43,640 bases of DNA from assembly GCA_012837765.1 (NCBI GenBank), contig DUQO01000061.1, forward strand, positions 1 to 43,640. Reading direction: 5' to 3'. The DNA is from Mollicutes bacterium (GTDB lineage Bacteria > Bacillota_I > Bacilli_A > RF39 > UBA660). The notes below the pieces were generated by a model. The model had not been told where the DNA came from, ran no database searches, and worked only from the letters and a program-made list of their open reading frames with translations. The number at the start of each line of letters is the position of its first letter. The first letter of the stretch is position 1. Below are positions 1 to 10,034 of this stretch, one piece after another. A program made the translations under genes and the position numbers.

Positions 1-134
1 GTTGTATTGTCATCCTTTTCTTGATTAAAATTATGATTGTTTGAATTTGTTACAACCATATATGTAAAAATAGCAATTATCACTAAAACAAATGCTAATA
101 ATCCTACTTTTCTATTTCTTGTTTGCTCCTTCAT
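1..134 (-). CDS. N-terminal part of a truncated single-TM protein (MKEQTRNRKVGLLAFVLVIIAIFTYMVVTNSNNHNFNQEKDDNTT...)
   Basis: ATG at 134..132 (-) preceded by AAAAGGAG; open to the window edge; basic N-terminus plus hydrophobic segment. Not in the ORF track because it runs off the edge. Confidence 0.6.
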   Translation of the reverse strand, partial: MKEQTRNRKVGLLAFVLVIIAIFTYMVVTNSNNHNFNQEKDDNT

Positions 135-204
135 ATTAAATGTCTCCTTTTCTACTTATGTTCTTTGATTTTCTTAGATAATGAGCCTACTTGTACAAAT
201 TACT

Positions 205-717
205 TTAAGTGGGCATGATTTTATTTATTAACGGTTTAAATACTAAATACAGTAAGTACCCCAAAAGACCTCCAATAGTATTTGTGATTAAATCTGTTAT
301 ATCTGCTGCACGAAAACCATTAATCATAGGTTGTGTTAGCTCAATCGCCAAGCTGAATAAAAATGTCCAAAATAAGCAGGACAATAAATTTTGCTTTTTT
401 ACCAAAGGCAACAAAAATCCAAACGGCAGCATCATAATTACATTAAGTATAATCTGACGAACTGCATCGCCCCTACCTGAAAAATAATCATCAAAAGGTA
501 TCATATTCATCGAAACATACGGATGATTAAAAATAAATGGTAGTGAGATAACAATCGGCATTAAGGTTACATATAAAACTAAGGATATATAAATGTACAT
601 GAGTGTATTAACAACCAACTTAGCTTTACCTTTCGTTCTCCATCTGTTAAAAAAGAAAACTTTATATAATATAGAAAACACCACAAAATCGATAATGACC
701 TTCATATTATTATTCAT
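205..717 (-). CDS. VanZ-family membrane protein
   Basis: Multi-TM protein with VanZ-like layout (NMIPFDDYF...ILNVIMMLPFGFLLPL...ELTQ...DITDLITNTIGGLLGY). Confidence 0.85.
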   Translation of the reverse strand: MNNNMKVIIDFVVFSILYKVFFFNRWRTKGKAKLVVNTLMYIYISLVLYVTLMPIVISLPFIFNHPYVSMNMIPFDDYFSGRGDAVRQIILNVIMMLPFGFLLPLVKKQNLLSCLFWTFLFSLAIELTQPMINGFRAADITDLITNTIGGLLGYLLYLVFKPLINKIMPT

Positions 718-871
718 GTTTACTCCTTTGCAAATTATAATTTATCTTCGCTTGCCTCCATTTATTTACAAGTTTTTCAGTAGTTCTATTTCTCTTTCAC
801 AAATATATTATACTACATATTTTTATAAACTCATATTAATTTGGCAATACTAGTAACAAATGAGGGATATT

Positions 872-2329
872 ATGGAAAAAATAGATATAAATGCTAAAAA
901 AGTCATTGATAAAATAAAAAAACAAACCTATAACAGTCCAGATATTATTGTTAAAGAATTAAAACTAAACGATACTGAAATAGCTATTGTTTTTTGTGAG
1001 TCCATGGCTAATAGTATAACTATCAATGATTTTATTTTAGAATTTTTACAAGAAACTAAAATGAATGAAGTTAAAATTTCTAATATATATCAATTTCTTG
1101 AAAGTAATATGCCTACTCATAAAGTAATTAAAGTTAATAATTATAAAGATTTATATTACACTCTTTTAAGTGGCTTTACTTTAATTATTATCAATGGTTC
1201 TAGTGATGTTATATCAATTGAAACAAAAGCTGCATTAGATAGTGGTATAGCTGATGCTAAAAATGAAAAAGTAATGAAGGGTCCAAAAGATAGTTTTACC
1301 GAAAACTATCAAACTAACATTGGACTAATTCGAAAAAGAATAAAAAGTGAATCGCTAAGATTAGAAGAACATGTTATAGGATCTAAAAGCAATACTAAAG
1401 TTGGTATTGTGTATATGGATGGTATTGCATCTAAAAAGTTAGTTGATCAAATTTCAAAAAAGATTAAAAACATTGATATAGATGCTGTTTTTGATAGTAA
1501 TTATGTTATCGAAACAATATCAGGTAATAAAAAAAAGACCTTCCCTATATATCTATCTACTGAACGACCTGATTTTGTAAGTATAAATTTATTAGATGGA
1601 AGAATCGCTATTATTGTGGAAAACACACCATATGTCATTATTGTTCCTGCTGTATTTAATGACTTTTTTCTAAGTTCAGAAGATTTTTATCAAAAAAATT
1701 TGAATGTCAATTTTACAAGGATAGTAAGATTAATTGCCTTACTCATTACTATTTTACTACCTGCAATTTATATATCAGTTAGTACTTATAATCATGAAGC
1801 TATACCAACTAATTTATTAATTAATTTTGCTACCCAAAGACAAGGTGTTCCATTACCTACTGTTGTAGAAATATTGATGATGATGGTCGTTTTTGAAATA
1901 CTAAAAGAAACAGATACTCGTGCCCCTAGTGCTATAGGTAGTTCCCTCTCAATTGTTGGTACCCTTGTGCTTGGGCAAGCTGCTGTAGCTGCAGGAATTG
2001 TTTCCCCTATTACTATTATTGTTGTAGCTACAACCTCAATTAGTGGTTTGATATCTTATTCAATCGATGTTGTAAATGGTATTAGATGGTGGCGTATAAT
2101 TTTTATTGTATTATCTTCTTTTGCAGGACTATATGGTGTGTTAGTTGCCGGTCTTATTTTTGTTATAAATATAAGTTCTATCAAATCATTTGGTATTCCA
2201 TATTTAACACCCTTTGCACCATTTTTCTTAAAAGAGCAAAACAACGGAGTCTTTTTATCAAACAAACGAAAATTTAATGTACGTAGTCGTTTAACAGCTA
2301 AAAAAGATATTGAAAGGCAGGCAAAATAA
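872..2329 (+). CDS. gerAA: GerA-family spore germination receptor subunit A
   Basis: Long soluble N-domain then TM region (RPDFVSINLLDGRIAIIVENTPYVIIVPAVFNDFF...), typical GerA. ATG at 872 has the better SD (GAGGG); the track start is 860. Confidence 0.92.
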   Translation: MEKIDINAKKVIDKIKKQTYNSPDIIVKELKLNDTEIAIVFCESMANSITINDFILEFLQETKMNEVKISNIYQFLESNMPTHKVIKVNNYKDLYYTLLSGFTLIIINGSSDVISIETKAALDSGIADAKNEKVMKGPKDSFTENYQTNIGLIRKRIKSESLRLEEHVIGSKSNTKVGIVYMDGIASKKLVDQISKKIKNIDIDAVFDSNYVIETISGNKKKTFPIYLSTERPDFVSINLLDGRIAIIVENTPYVIIVPAVFNDFFLSSEDFYQKNLNVNFTRIVRLIALLITILLPAIYISVSTYNHEAIPTNLLINFATQRQGVPLPTVVEILMMMVVFEILKETDTRAPSAIGSSLSIVGTLVLGQAAVAAGIVSPITIIVVATTSISGLISYSIDVVNGIRWWRIIFIVLSSFAGLYGVLVAGLIFVINISSIKSFGIPYLTPFAPFFLKEQNNGVFLSNKRKFNVRSRLTAKKDIERQAK

Positions 2330-2330
2330 G

Positions 2331-3527
2331 ATGAAATATATAAAATTTTTTATATTAACATTATCTATTTTATTATTGACTGGTTGCTGGAATTATAGAG
2401 AGTTAGAAGATTTATTAATTGTATCCGCACTAGGAATAGATTCTAATGAAGATGGTTTCGATATTAGTGTTGAAGTAATAAATGATAAAATGGTTGGTGG
2501 TGGTGAACAATCAAGTGGTTCATCAAGTGAAGAAACACCAATTGTAGTATATAGTTCTAAAGCTAAAACAATAAGAGAAGCAATTGATAAAATAATTTTA
2601 GAATCACCTAAAAGACTCTATTTAGGTCATATGAATCTACTTGTTATCAGCGAAGATATAGCTAAAAAAGGGATAAATGAGTTTCTTGATTATTTCATGA
2701 GAGACACTGAAATTCGTAAAACATTTTTTACAACAGTAGTTAAAAATGCTAAAGCAAGTGACGTGTTAAAAATACTACAACCTATTGAAAACATTACTGC
2801 TGTTAGTATACAATCTAGTCTTGAAATAGCAAATGTATATTATGGAGAATTCAGTAATCAAACACTTGAAGAAATTGTAAGATGCCTTTTTACAACAGGA
2901 CGTAATCCTACTATTGCAGCTACAGAAGTAACTGGTGATGTAAAGAAAGGTAGTAAAAATGATAATGTATCAACTACATCACCAAAAACATCTATTAAAG
3001 TAAAGGGGACAACAGTATTTAAAGGTGATAAATTAGTTGGTTACCTTAATGAAAAAGAAGCTATTTATTATGCTGTTGTTAGGGATAAAATTGATACTAT
3101 AAGTTTATCCTTTCCATGTGATAAAAAGGATAATTATGCCAATATTATAATAGATGGCGTAAAAGGTAAATTAAAGGCAACTGTTGATAAAGATGAGCCT
3201 AAAATAGCAATTGATATAGCTGGTAATGCAGCAATTACGGAATTTAATTGTAAGATTGATTTAAAAAAACCATCTAACATAAAAAAAATTGAAGAAATGG
3301 CCAATAAAGAAATTGTAAAACAAATGAAGAAAACCGTTAAAAAGGTTAAAGAACTTAACTCAGACATTTTTGGTTTTGAAGAACAATTCTATAGAAACCA
3401 CTATAAATATTGGAAAAAAAAGAAGGATAAATGGGATGAACTATTTAAAGATATTGAAGTAAAAGTTAAAAGTGATATTAAAATAGAACGAATCAGTTCA
3501 TCAGTTGAAACTGCTAAAAGTAGGTGA
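2331..3527 (+). CDS. gerAC: Ger(x)C-family germination lipoprotein
   Basis: Lipobox LLLTGC followed by WNYRELEDLLIVSALGID, hallmark of GerAC; SD at the end of gerAA; ATG at 2331. Confidence 0.9.
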   Translation: MKYIKFFILTLSILLLTGCWNYRELEDLLIVSALGIDSNEDGFDISVEVINDKMVGGGEQSSGSSSEETPIVVYSSKAKTIREAIDKIILESPKRLYLGHMNLLVISEDIAKKGINEFLDYFMRDTEIRKTFFTTVVKNAKASDVLKILQPIENITAVSIQSSLEIANVYYGEFSNQTLEEIVRCLFTTGRNPTIAATEVTGDVKKGSKNDNVSTTSPKTSIKVKGTTVFKGDKLVGYLNEKEAIYYAVVRDKIDTISLSFPCDKKDNYANIIIDGVKGKLKATVDKDEPKIAIDIAGNAAITEFNCKIDLKKPSNIKKIEEMANKEIVKQMKKTVKKVKELNSDIFGFEEQFYRNHYKYWKKKKDKWDELFKDIEVKVKSDIKIERISSSVETAKSR

Positions 3528-3531
3528 TCAA

Positions 3532-4644
3532 ATGGAAGAGACAAACGATAAAATAAGTGGTTTTCAATTAAGTGTTATAACACACTTTTTAACAGGTGCT
3601 ATTTTTGTAGGTTTTGGAATCATAAGTATGTTTAGTTTAGCTGGTCGTGATCTTTGGATATCATCAATTATTTCTTTCATTGTATGCATTATTCCTACAA
3701 TGTTATTAATCTATTATTTAAATTACAATCCAGATCAAAACTTGTTTCAAAAGAACCGTTCACTATTTGGTAAATGGATTGGAACTATTGTTAATATTAT
3801 ACTTAGTGGTTATGTTTTATTTATGTTGGTATTAGTTTTATGGAGTTCTACTGGTTTTGCTATAACTATGTATTTAATAAAAACACCATCCTATTTCATT
3901 GCAGGAATTTTTGTCTTAGTAGCTGCCTATGCAACAACAAAAGGAATTGAAACAATAGGTAGAACAAGCGAAATACTAGCTTATTTAACTATAATTATAT
4001 TAATAATCAATATAATTTCATTAGGAACACAAATAAATCTCGATTTTTTTAAGCCAGTCTTAATAAATGGTATAACTCCACCTATAAGACACTCACTACA
4101 TTTTACTTCTTATTTATTTACCCCTCTTATAATGATAGCAGTTATACCTAAAAAAAATATTGTCCAAAATAAAAAATATAAAAGATATTTAATTGCTGGG
4201 ATTTATGTTGGCCATTTTATCATGGCTTTAACATTTACTTTAATAACTGGTGTAATTAGTTCAGAAATAGCCAGTTTCTATCGATTTCCAGCATATTATG
4301 TACAACGAAAAGTAAGTATTGGTGGAGCTATAAATAATCTTGAAAACTTTCTATCATTATATTGGTTTTTTAACACTTTTTTGTTAATAACAATGGCTAT
4401 ATATTTTTTAAGTAAATTTTTTGAAGACCTATTTAAAATAAAATCAAAAAAAATAAATAGTATTACTACATACGGTATAAGTATAATTGCTGGTTATCTA
4501 AGTTTAAATTTGTTTAAAAATACAGTAGATTCAATAGAATTTGCAAAAAAGAGTTTTCCTGTATTTATTTCTACTACATTGCTAGGGTTAATGATAATTA
4601 TAAATATTGCAGTATTTATTAAGAAAAGAAAAAAAAAGGCTTAG
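3532..4644 (+). CDS. gerAB: GerAB-family endospore germination permease
   Basis: About 10 TM segments, GerAB/APC-like; adjacent to gerAA and gerAC; ATG at 3532 with AGGTGAT SD. Confidence 0.9.
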   Translation: MEETNDKISGFQLSVITHFLTGAIFVGFGIISMFSLAGRDLWISSIISFIVCIIPTMLLIYYLNYNPDQNLFQKNRSLFGKWIGTIVNIILSGYVLFMLVLVLWSSTGFAITMYLIKTPSYFIAGIFVLVAAYATTKGIETIGRTSEILAYLTIIILIINIISLGTQINLDFFKPVLINGITPPIRHSLHFTSYLFTPLIMIAVIPKKNIVQNKKYKRYLIAGIYVGHFIMALTFTLITGVISSEIASFYRFPAYYVQRKVSIGGAINNLENFLSLYWFFNTFLLITMAIYFLSKFFEDLFKIKSKKINSITTYGISIIAGYLSLNLFKNTVDSIEFAKKSFPVFISTTLLGLMIIINIAVFIKKRKKKA

Positions 4645-4654
4645 GCCTTTTTTT
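4629..4654. terminator. Bidirectional terminator between gerAB and RNase J genes
   Basis: AAAAAAAGGC-TTAG-GCCTTTTTTT hairpin with A/T tracts on both sides. Confidence 0.75.
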
Positions 4655-6303
4655 TATACTTCAAGTATAACCGTTATAATCATAGGTTTACATTCAGTTT
4701 CTTTATATAGAAACTTCCCTATTTCTTCTCTCATAATATTCTTGATTTTATTATATTCAATATAATTACCAGAATTATTTTCGTTTATTATACGAGTTGC
4801 AATAGCTTGGATTTCATTTATAATATTAGCATTTTCTTTAACATAAATAAATCCTCTTGTTAATATTTCTGGACCTGCCAAAATATCTTTTGTCTTCTTA
4901 TCAATTGTAGTACTAATAATTACAATACCATTATCACTTAACATTTCACGGTCTTTTAATACTAACTCACCAATATCACCAACGCTATTACCATCAATCA
5001 TAATATCTTCTACTTCTATCAATTCATCAGTTTCTTTTAATTCGCCATTTTCAAAGCAAACCACTTCACCATTTAATTTTAAGAGAATGTTTTCTTCTTT
5101 CATACCCATATTTTTAGCAATATTTGCATTTGATACCATATGACGGTATTCACCAATAACAGGCATATAAAACTTTGGATTAACTAAATCAAGCATAAGC
5201 ATTAAATCTTCTGATGATGCATGATGAAGTAAATATTGTTTAGGTGATAAAGTAATTATATCTGCCCCTATTCTAGCAATTAAATCTGATATGTTAGCTA
5301 AAACACGCTCCATACCATCTTGAATAGGTTCTAGAAAAACAACTGTATCTGTTTCTTTTATTTTTATATATTTATCATAACCATTTACAATCCTTTTTAA
5401 ATTAGTAAATGGTTTTTCATTTTCACTAGAAATAATGATTACAACATTATCATCATTTAAATTGTTTAATCCACCTATCTTGTCTTTATCAAATTGCAAG
5501 TATTTCATATCAATAAGATTATTGATCATACTTTGTAATCTTTTACCCATCACAACAACTTTGCGATCAGTTAGCATTATCTCTTTAAAAAGTTCTTCAA
5601 CACGATACATATTGGCTGACAAAACATTAAATATTAGCCTTCTGTTTTCACTCTTCCTAAGAGTTTCTCTAATTAAATTAGATAAACGATGAGAAGGCGA
5701 TGTAAAACCTATTTGATCAGCGTATAATGATTCACTTAACAAACATAATACTCCTTGCTTACCTATATAAGCTAGTTTACCAATATCAGTTTTGTAAGCT
5801 CCCATCATTGCTGGGTCAAAAACATAGTTTCCAGTATAGAAAATAGCACCATCTTCTGTGTATAAAACATATCCTACATTATCTGGAATAGAATGCGTAA
5901 GTCTAATTGGAAAAATACTATTCTTTCCAAAATTAATCTTACGATGAGGTAACAATTCATTTAAATTATTAGCTTTTATATTATCTTCTTCTAACATTTT
6001 ACGAATAGTTTCAATCGTAAATTTGGTACCATAAATATTTACATCTGGTATTCCAGCTAAAATTTCTGATAAAGCACCTATATTTTCATCATGACCATGA
6101 GTAAGAAATATACCCTTTACCCGACTAATATTATCTTTAATATAATGAAAATCAGGAATCAAATAATCAATACCGAACAGTTTATCATTAGCATATTTTA
6201 AACCTGCATCAAACACAAAAATATCATTATCTACTTCAACAACATACATGTTTTTGCCAATTTCATTTTGACCACCTAAAGCAAAAATTTTTATTTTACT
6301 CAT
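4654..6303 (-). CDS. rnj: Ribonuclease J
   Basis: Metallo-beta-lactamase HGHDEN motif, LGGQNEIGKNMYVVEVD N-terminus, beta-CASP domain, C-terminal RNase J region (GNSVGDIGELVLKDREMLSDNGIVII). Confidence 0.93.
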   Translation of the reverse strand: MSKIKIFALGGQNEIGKNMYVVEVDNDIFVFDAGLKYANDKLFGIDYLIPDFHYIKDNISRVKGIFLTHGHDENIGALSEILAGIPDVNIYGTKFTIETIRKMLEEDNIKANNLNELLPHRKINFGKNSIFPIRLTHSIPDNVGYVLYTEDGAIFYTGNYVFDPAMMGAYKTDIGKLAYIGKQGVLCLLSESLYADQIGFTSPSHRLSNLIRETLRKSENRRLIFNVLSANMYRVEELFKEIMLTDRKVVVMGKRLQSMINNLIDMKYLQFDKDKIGGLNNLNDDNVVIIISSENEKPFTNLKRIVNGYDKYIKIKETDTVVFLEPIQDGMERVLANISDLIARIGADIITLSPKQYLLHHASSEDLMLMLDLVNPKFYMPVIGEYRHMVSNANIAKNMGMKEENILLKLNGEVVCFENGELKETDELIEVEDIMIDGNSVGDIGELVLKDREMLSDNGIVIISTTIDKKTKDILAGPEILTRGFIYVKENANIINEIQAIATRIINENNSGNYIEYNKIKNIMREEIGKFLYKETECKPMIITVILEV

Positions 6304-6455
6304 AATAACCTCCTTTCTTTTTTGATTAATGCTTATACATTATATCATAGAATATTAAAAAATAATAGATTAGTTAAATCATAAAAAGCTATTGCCTTAT
6401 GAATATTATTTGTAATTTTAAACTCCATATTCATTATAATAAAAAAAGATATTAA

Positions 6456-7343
6456 CTATCTTTTTATTTTAGAAGGACATCCCTTTTCAGTTAAATGTTC
6501 ACTTAATACATTATAAGTATATCCTCTACTATTTAAGAACAAAACTGTTTTAGATAATTCTTCTACTGTTTTATCATTAACATCAAAAACAATAATACTT
6601 CCCTTTTCTATCTTTGGTTTAATAGTATTGAAAGTTGAACTATAATTTATTTCAATATCAGATTTTATAGTGTACATTTTATTGCGAGCACACATATTCA
6701 ACACTTCTTCATTTTCTTTTGAAAGAATACAATATTTTGGAATGTTATGTGAAATATTTTCTATCATATTATTTGTCCATACTATCAAATCTTTATCATA
6801 ACGATTATCGTATCCTAAATTATAAATTTCATTACCATTATCTATTAACATATAGATGTTTTGTGTATCATTTTCAATGATTTTTCCATCTACAAAAAAT
6901 GATGCTTTAATACCCTTTTTCTGTAAGAACTTTGATACATCTAATATAAAGCGACTGTCTTTAACTTTAAAAACAAGAGCAACTTCAAAACCTTTTTTAT
7001 TCCCTTTAAGGATATATTTATCATATGTCTTTTCAAGTGATAATTTAGGTTTTATTTCTTTGTACTCTATCATATTCTCATTATAACTTCCAACACGCTT
7101 CATATTATTATAACTTTGATTTGTATCTACAATACAAGCATTTATCCCAGGAATAATAGAATTATCAGTTATAATTGCATCGACACTTTCGTTATTAAAA
7201 ACTTCTTCATATTCTTGTATCTTTATCATCAGTGGATCTTGATTACGCACTACCATTGCTACTTTTTCAGTATAAAAGAAACTAAAAGAAATCAAAAGTA
7301 ATAGTCCTATAATTTGAAACGATTTTTTTAACATATTATTCAC
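6456..7343 (-). CDS. Polysaccharide-deacetylase-fold protein lacking canonical catalytic motifs
   Basis: N-terminal TM; NodB-like order (ALVFKVKD...FLQKKGIKASFFVDGKII...IDNGNEIYNLGYDN...TVLFLNSRGYTYNVLSEHL) with motif 1 Asp-Asp and motif 2 His-x3-His absent. Confidence 0.6.
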   Translation of the reverse strand: MNNMLKKSFQIIGLLLLISFSFFYTEKVAMVVRNQDPLMIKIQEYEEVFNNESVDAIITDNSIIPGINACIVDTNQSYNNMKRVGSYNENMIEYKEIKPKLSLEKTYDKYILKGNKKGFEVALVFKVKDSRFILDVSKFLQKKGIKASFFVDGKIIENDTQNIYMLIDNGNEIYNLGYDNRYDKDLIVWTNNMIENISHNIPKYCILSKENEEVLNMCARNKMYTIKSDIEINYSSTFNTIKPKIEKGSIIVFDVNDKTVEELSKTVLFLNSRGYTYNVLSEHLTEKGCPSKIKR

Positions 7344-7388
7344 CCATTAAATTATATGAGCAAATAGAATTATTATTAAATTTTTTAT

Positions 7389-9143
7389 CTAATTACTTTC
7401 ATAAAGATTAAGTAAGTGTCTATAAAAACCAGGTTCAATTATATCGATAGTATTGATTGCTACTTCTAAAGCTCTTTTATATTCTCCTCTAATAAAGAAT
7501 ATCTCAGCTCGGCTTAAACCATCTTCTATTTTGGTTTTGGTACTTCTATATCTATTTCCATAAACGATAGCCATTTCAGCAAGCATAGACGTTTTAACCA
7601 TTTCATTAGTAAAATTATAAAGTTTTAATACTAAATCGCGTGCTGTATCTACACGTGTGTTTAAAGTATCAATATCTATAGGTTTTTTATCTAATTCTTT
7701 TGTGACTTCTTTAATAGCAATTTGCGCTTCTTTTAATTGAATAAAATAATTATTAGGTACTATTGGTAACTTATGTTCACGCATTTTACTCTTAGCTTTA
7801 ACTAAGAATTTATTTATATCAGTCAATTGCTCTTTTGCTCTTACTTCATCATCTTTCATACTACCTAATGAAGAAATAATAACCTCTAATCGATCTTCTA
7901 TTTTAGATAGCTTTAAAGACAATACTTCTAATTCTTTATTTAATTTAGAGAATGGGAACACTTTAGTTTTAATTGTATCTGATAACGCTCTAAAATCTAG
8001 ATTAAGATTATTTAAATCTCCACTCAATGTATCTAATGAATCAAGCTCTTCCTTAGATAAAGAATATTGACGTTTTAAAACTTCTAATTGACCATAAAAC
8101 TCATTTACAATTCTATTTAATTTAACCATCTTAGTTTTAAAGATAATAATATTTTCTTCAAAAACTTTTTTAACCATTTTTTCGCGTTCAAAATCATTAA
8201 ATAAATTATCAAGATATTCCATGAAAGTTTTTAATTCAAATATAACCTCTTCTAAATTTAATACTTTTACTTTATCTTTTATTTCACTTATTTTTTTCTC
8301 TATTTCTTCAATATTATATTCAACATTTAAAAAATCTAATTGATAACCATCATTTTGCATTTGTTCATATGTTTTAAGTACTTCTTCAGTTCGTTTTGGA
8401 ATAATCATTGTTATACTTATAACTATCGAAGGTACTTCATCAATAACTACTTGCATATGCTTTATCATTTCATCAATTGCTCTAACTATATGACTTACCT
8501 CATCATAGTCATTCTCTTCCATTGCTTTCTCAAAATCATGAAAACGACGTTCAATATTTTCAAACTGCAATTCAATTGGTTTAGCTACTTCACCATAATC
8601 TTCTTTAGCAGTTGCAAAAGCTTGCAATAAAGTACGATATTTTGCCTTTAACTTTGTTAATGTTTCGCGATTTTTTTCCTCACTAAGTGTTATTTCCTGT
8701 ACTTCTTCTAAAATATGTTCGGTTTTACTACGAGCTTCATATAATCTCATTTCAACTTCAGTTATCTTTTTAGCAACTTCATTATACTGTTTCTTTTCAA
8801 GAAGAAAATCAGCTTCTAATAATAAATCATTTATAGATGGAATTTTATTATTTTTGATATCATCAAAACGATTTTGCCATCCTTTAACTCTATTTTCAAT
8901 AATTTCATTTTTAATTAAAGATTCAACCTTAGACAGTTCTACTAAAATTGGTGATCCAATAACTTTATTTTTTTGTAATTCAAGATCATTTATAATTTTT
9001 TTAAGTTTACTAGTTTTAAAATGTTGAATTAAACTTAAAGTTAATACAATCAAAGTAATAGCTACTAAAAAATAAGTTACTGCATATAACATAAAACCAT
9101 CCATATTATCTATCACCTCTACACTATAATAATATTTTATCAA
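7389..9143 (-). CDS. ezrA: Septation ring formation regulator EzrA
   Basis: N-terminal TM followed by about 550 aa coiled-coil with EzrA-like FDDIKNNKIPSINDLLLEADFLLEKKQYNEV; next to rpsD/tyrS as in Bacillus. Confidence 0.85.
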   Translation of the reverse strand: MIKYYYSVEVIDNMDGFMLYAVTYFLVAITLIVLTLSLIQHFKTSKLKKIINDLELQKNKVIGSPILVELSKVESLIKNEIIENRVKGWQNRFDDIKNNKIPSINDLLLEADFLLEKKQYNEVAKKITEVEMRLYEARSKTEHILEEVQEITLSEEKNRETLTKLKAKYRTLLQAFATAKEDYGEVAKPIELQFENIERRFHDFEKAMEENDYDEVSHIVRAIDEMIKHMQVVIDEVPSIVISITMIIPKRTEEVLKTYEQMQNDGYQLDFLNVEYNIEEIEKKISEIKDKVKVLNLEEVIFELKTFMEYLDNLFNDFEREKMVKKVFEENIIIFKTKMVKLNRIVNEFYGQLEVLKRQYSLSKEELDSLDTLSGDLNNLNLDFRALSDTIKTKVFPFSKLNKELEVLSLKLSKIEDRLEVIISSLGSMKDDEVRAKEQLTDINKFLVKAKSKMREHKLPIVPNNYFIQLKEAQIAIKEVTKELDKKPIDIDTLNTRVDTARDLVLKLYNFTNEMVKTSMLAEMAIVYGNRYRSTKTKIEDGLSRAEIFFIRGEYKRALEVAINTIDIIEPGFYRHLLNLYESN

Positions 9144-9210
9144 AAAAAGTGCTTTTTTACTACATTTTTATCTTTATTTGTTGAAAACAACATAAATAAA
9201 AGGTTTTTCC

Positions 9211-9240
9211 TTGACTATAAAGACAAATTGATAATATAAT
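9211..9240 (+). promoter_or_regulatory. Sigma-A type promoter for rpsD
   Basis: TTGACT (9211-9216), 18 nt spacer, TATAAT (9235-9240). Confidence 0.7.
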
Positions 9241-9246
9241 AGTAAT

Positions 9247-9410
9247 GCTTATACAAACGAGCAGTTTATACTTATGATTATCACATGTTTATTTATCCAG
9301 GTATTATTAGTAACTAGTAACTGCCTAGTGAGGATATTAAAAATAAACACCCTTTTAATCAGTAAGTATGTGTTCTTTTGTTAGTAATATATTTGGAAGG
9401 AGGAACAATA
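9247..9410 (+). promoter_or_regulatory. rpsD 5' leader, putative S4 autoregulatory RNA with pseudoknot
   Basis: Leader of about 160 nt. GCAGTT (9261-9266)/AACTGC (9319-9324) interleaves with TGTTTATTT (9286-9294)/AAATAAACA (9341-9349), which is pseudoknot topology. Confidence 0.6.
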
Positions 9411-10012
9411 TGTCAAGATTTCTTGGGTCTGTTTACAAAAGAAGTCGTCGTGTTGGTATGTCTATCCTTGAAAATGGTAAGGAATTAGCTAAAAAACCTT
9501 ATAGACCTGGTCAACATGGTACTTCAAGACAAAGAAAATTATCTAACTATGGTGAACAACTAATTGAAAAACAAAAGATCAGATTCATGTATGGCTTAAA
9601 TGAACGTCAATTAAGAAGAACGTTTAATCTTGCTGGCAAAATGAAAGGCCGTCATGGTGAAAACTTCTTAAAATTATTAGAAAGTCGTTTAGATAATGTT
9701 GTTTACCGTTTTGGATTAGCTAATACAAGAGCTGGTGCAAGACAAATCGTTAATCATGGTCACATCTTAGTTAATGGTAATAAAGTTGATATTCCATCTT
9801 ATTTAGTTAAACCAGGTGATGTGATTTCAGTTAAAGAATCATCAAAAGAACATCCAGCTATGAAAGAAGCTTTAGCTAAAACATTAAGTCGTGTTGAGTA
9901 TGTTACATTTGATCCAGTTAAGTTAGAAGGAACATTTGTAAGGTATCCTGAACGTAGCGAATTAAATGCTAACATTAACGAATCACAAGTTGTTGAATTC
10001 TATAGTAAATAA
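9411..10012 (+). CDS. rpsD: 30S ribosomal protein S4
   Basis: [37 protein letters not shown]... S4 sequence; AAGGAGGA SD before ATG at 9411. The track start at 9368 is too early. Confidence 0.97.
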
Positions 10013-10034
10013 AAAAAGAGCTCAGCTCTTTTTA
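10013..10034. terminator. Bidirectional terminator between rpsD and vanY-like gene
   Basis: AAAAAGAGC-TCA-GCTCTTTTT hairpin. Confidence 0.75.

Noticed and set aside
8340-8630. Plus-strand ORF inside ezrA
   Set aside because: Antisense mirror ORF of coiled-coil coding sequence.
9368-9410. Upstream extension of rpsD
   Set aside because: Lies in the regulatory leader; the conserved S4 start MSRF at 9411 follows a strong SD.
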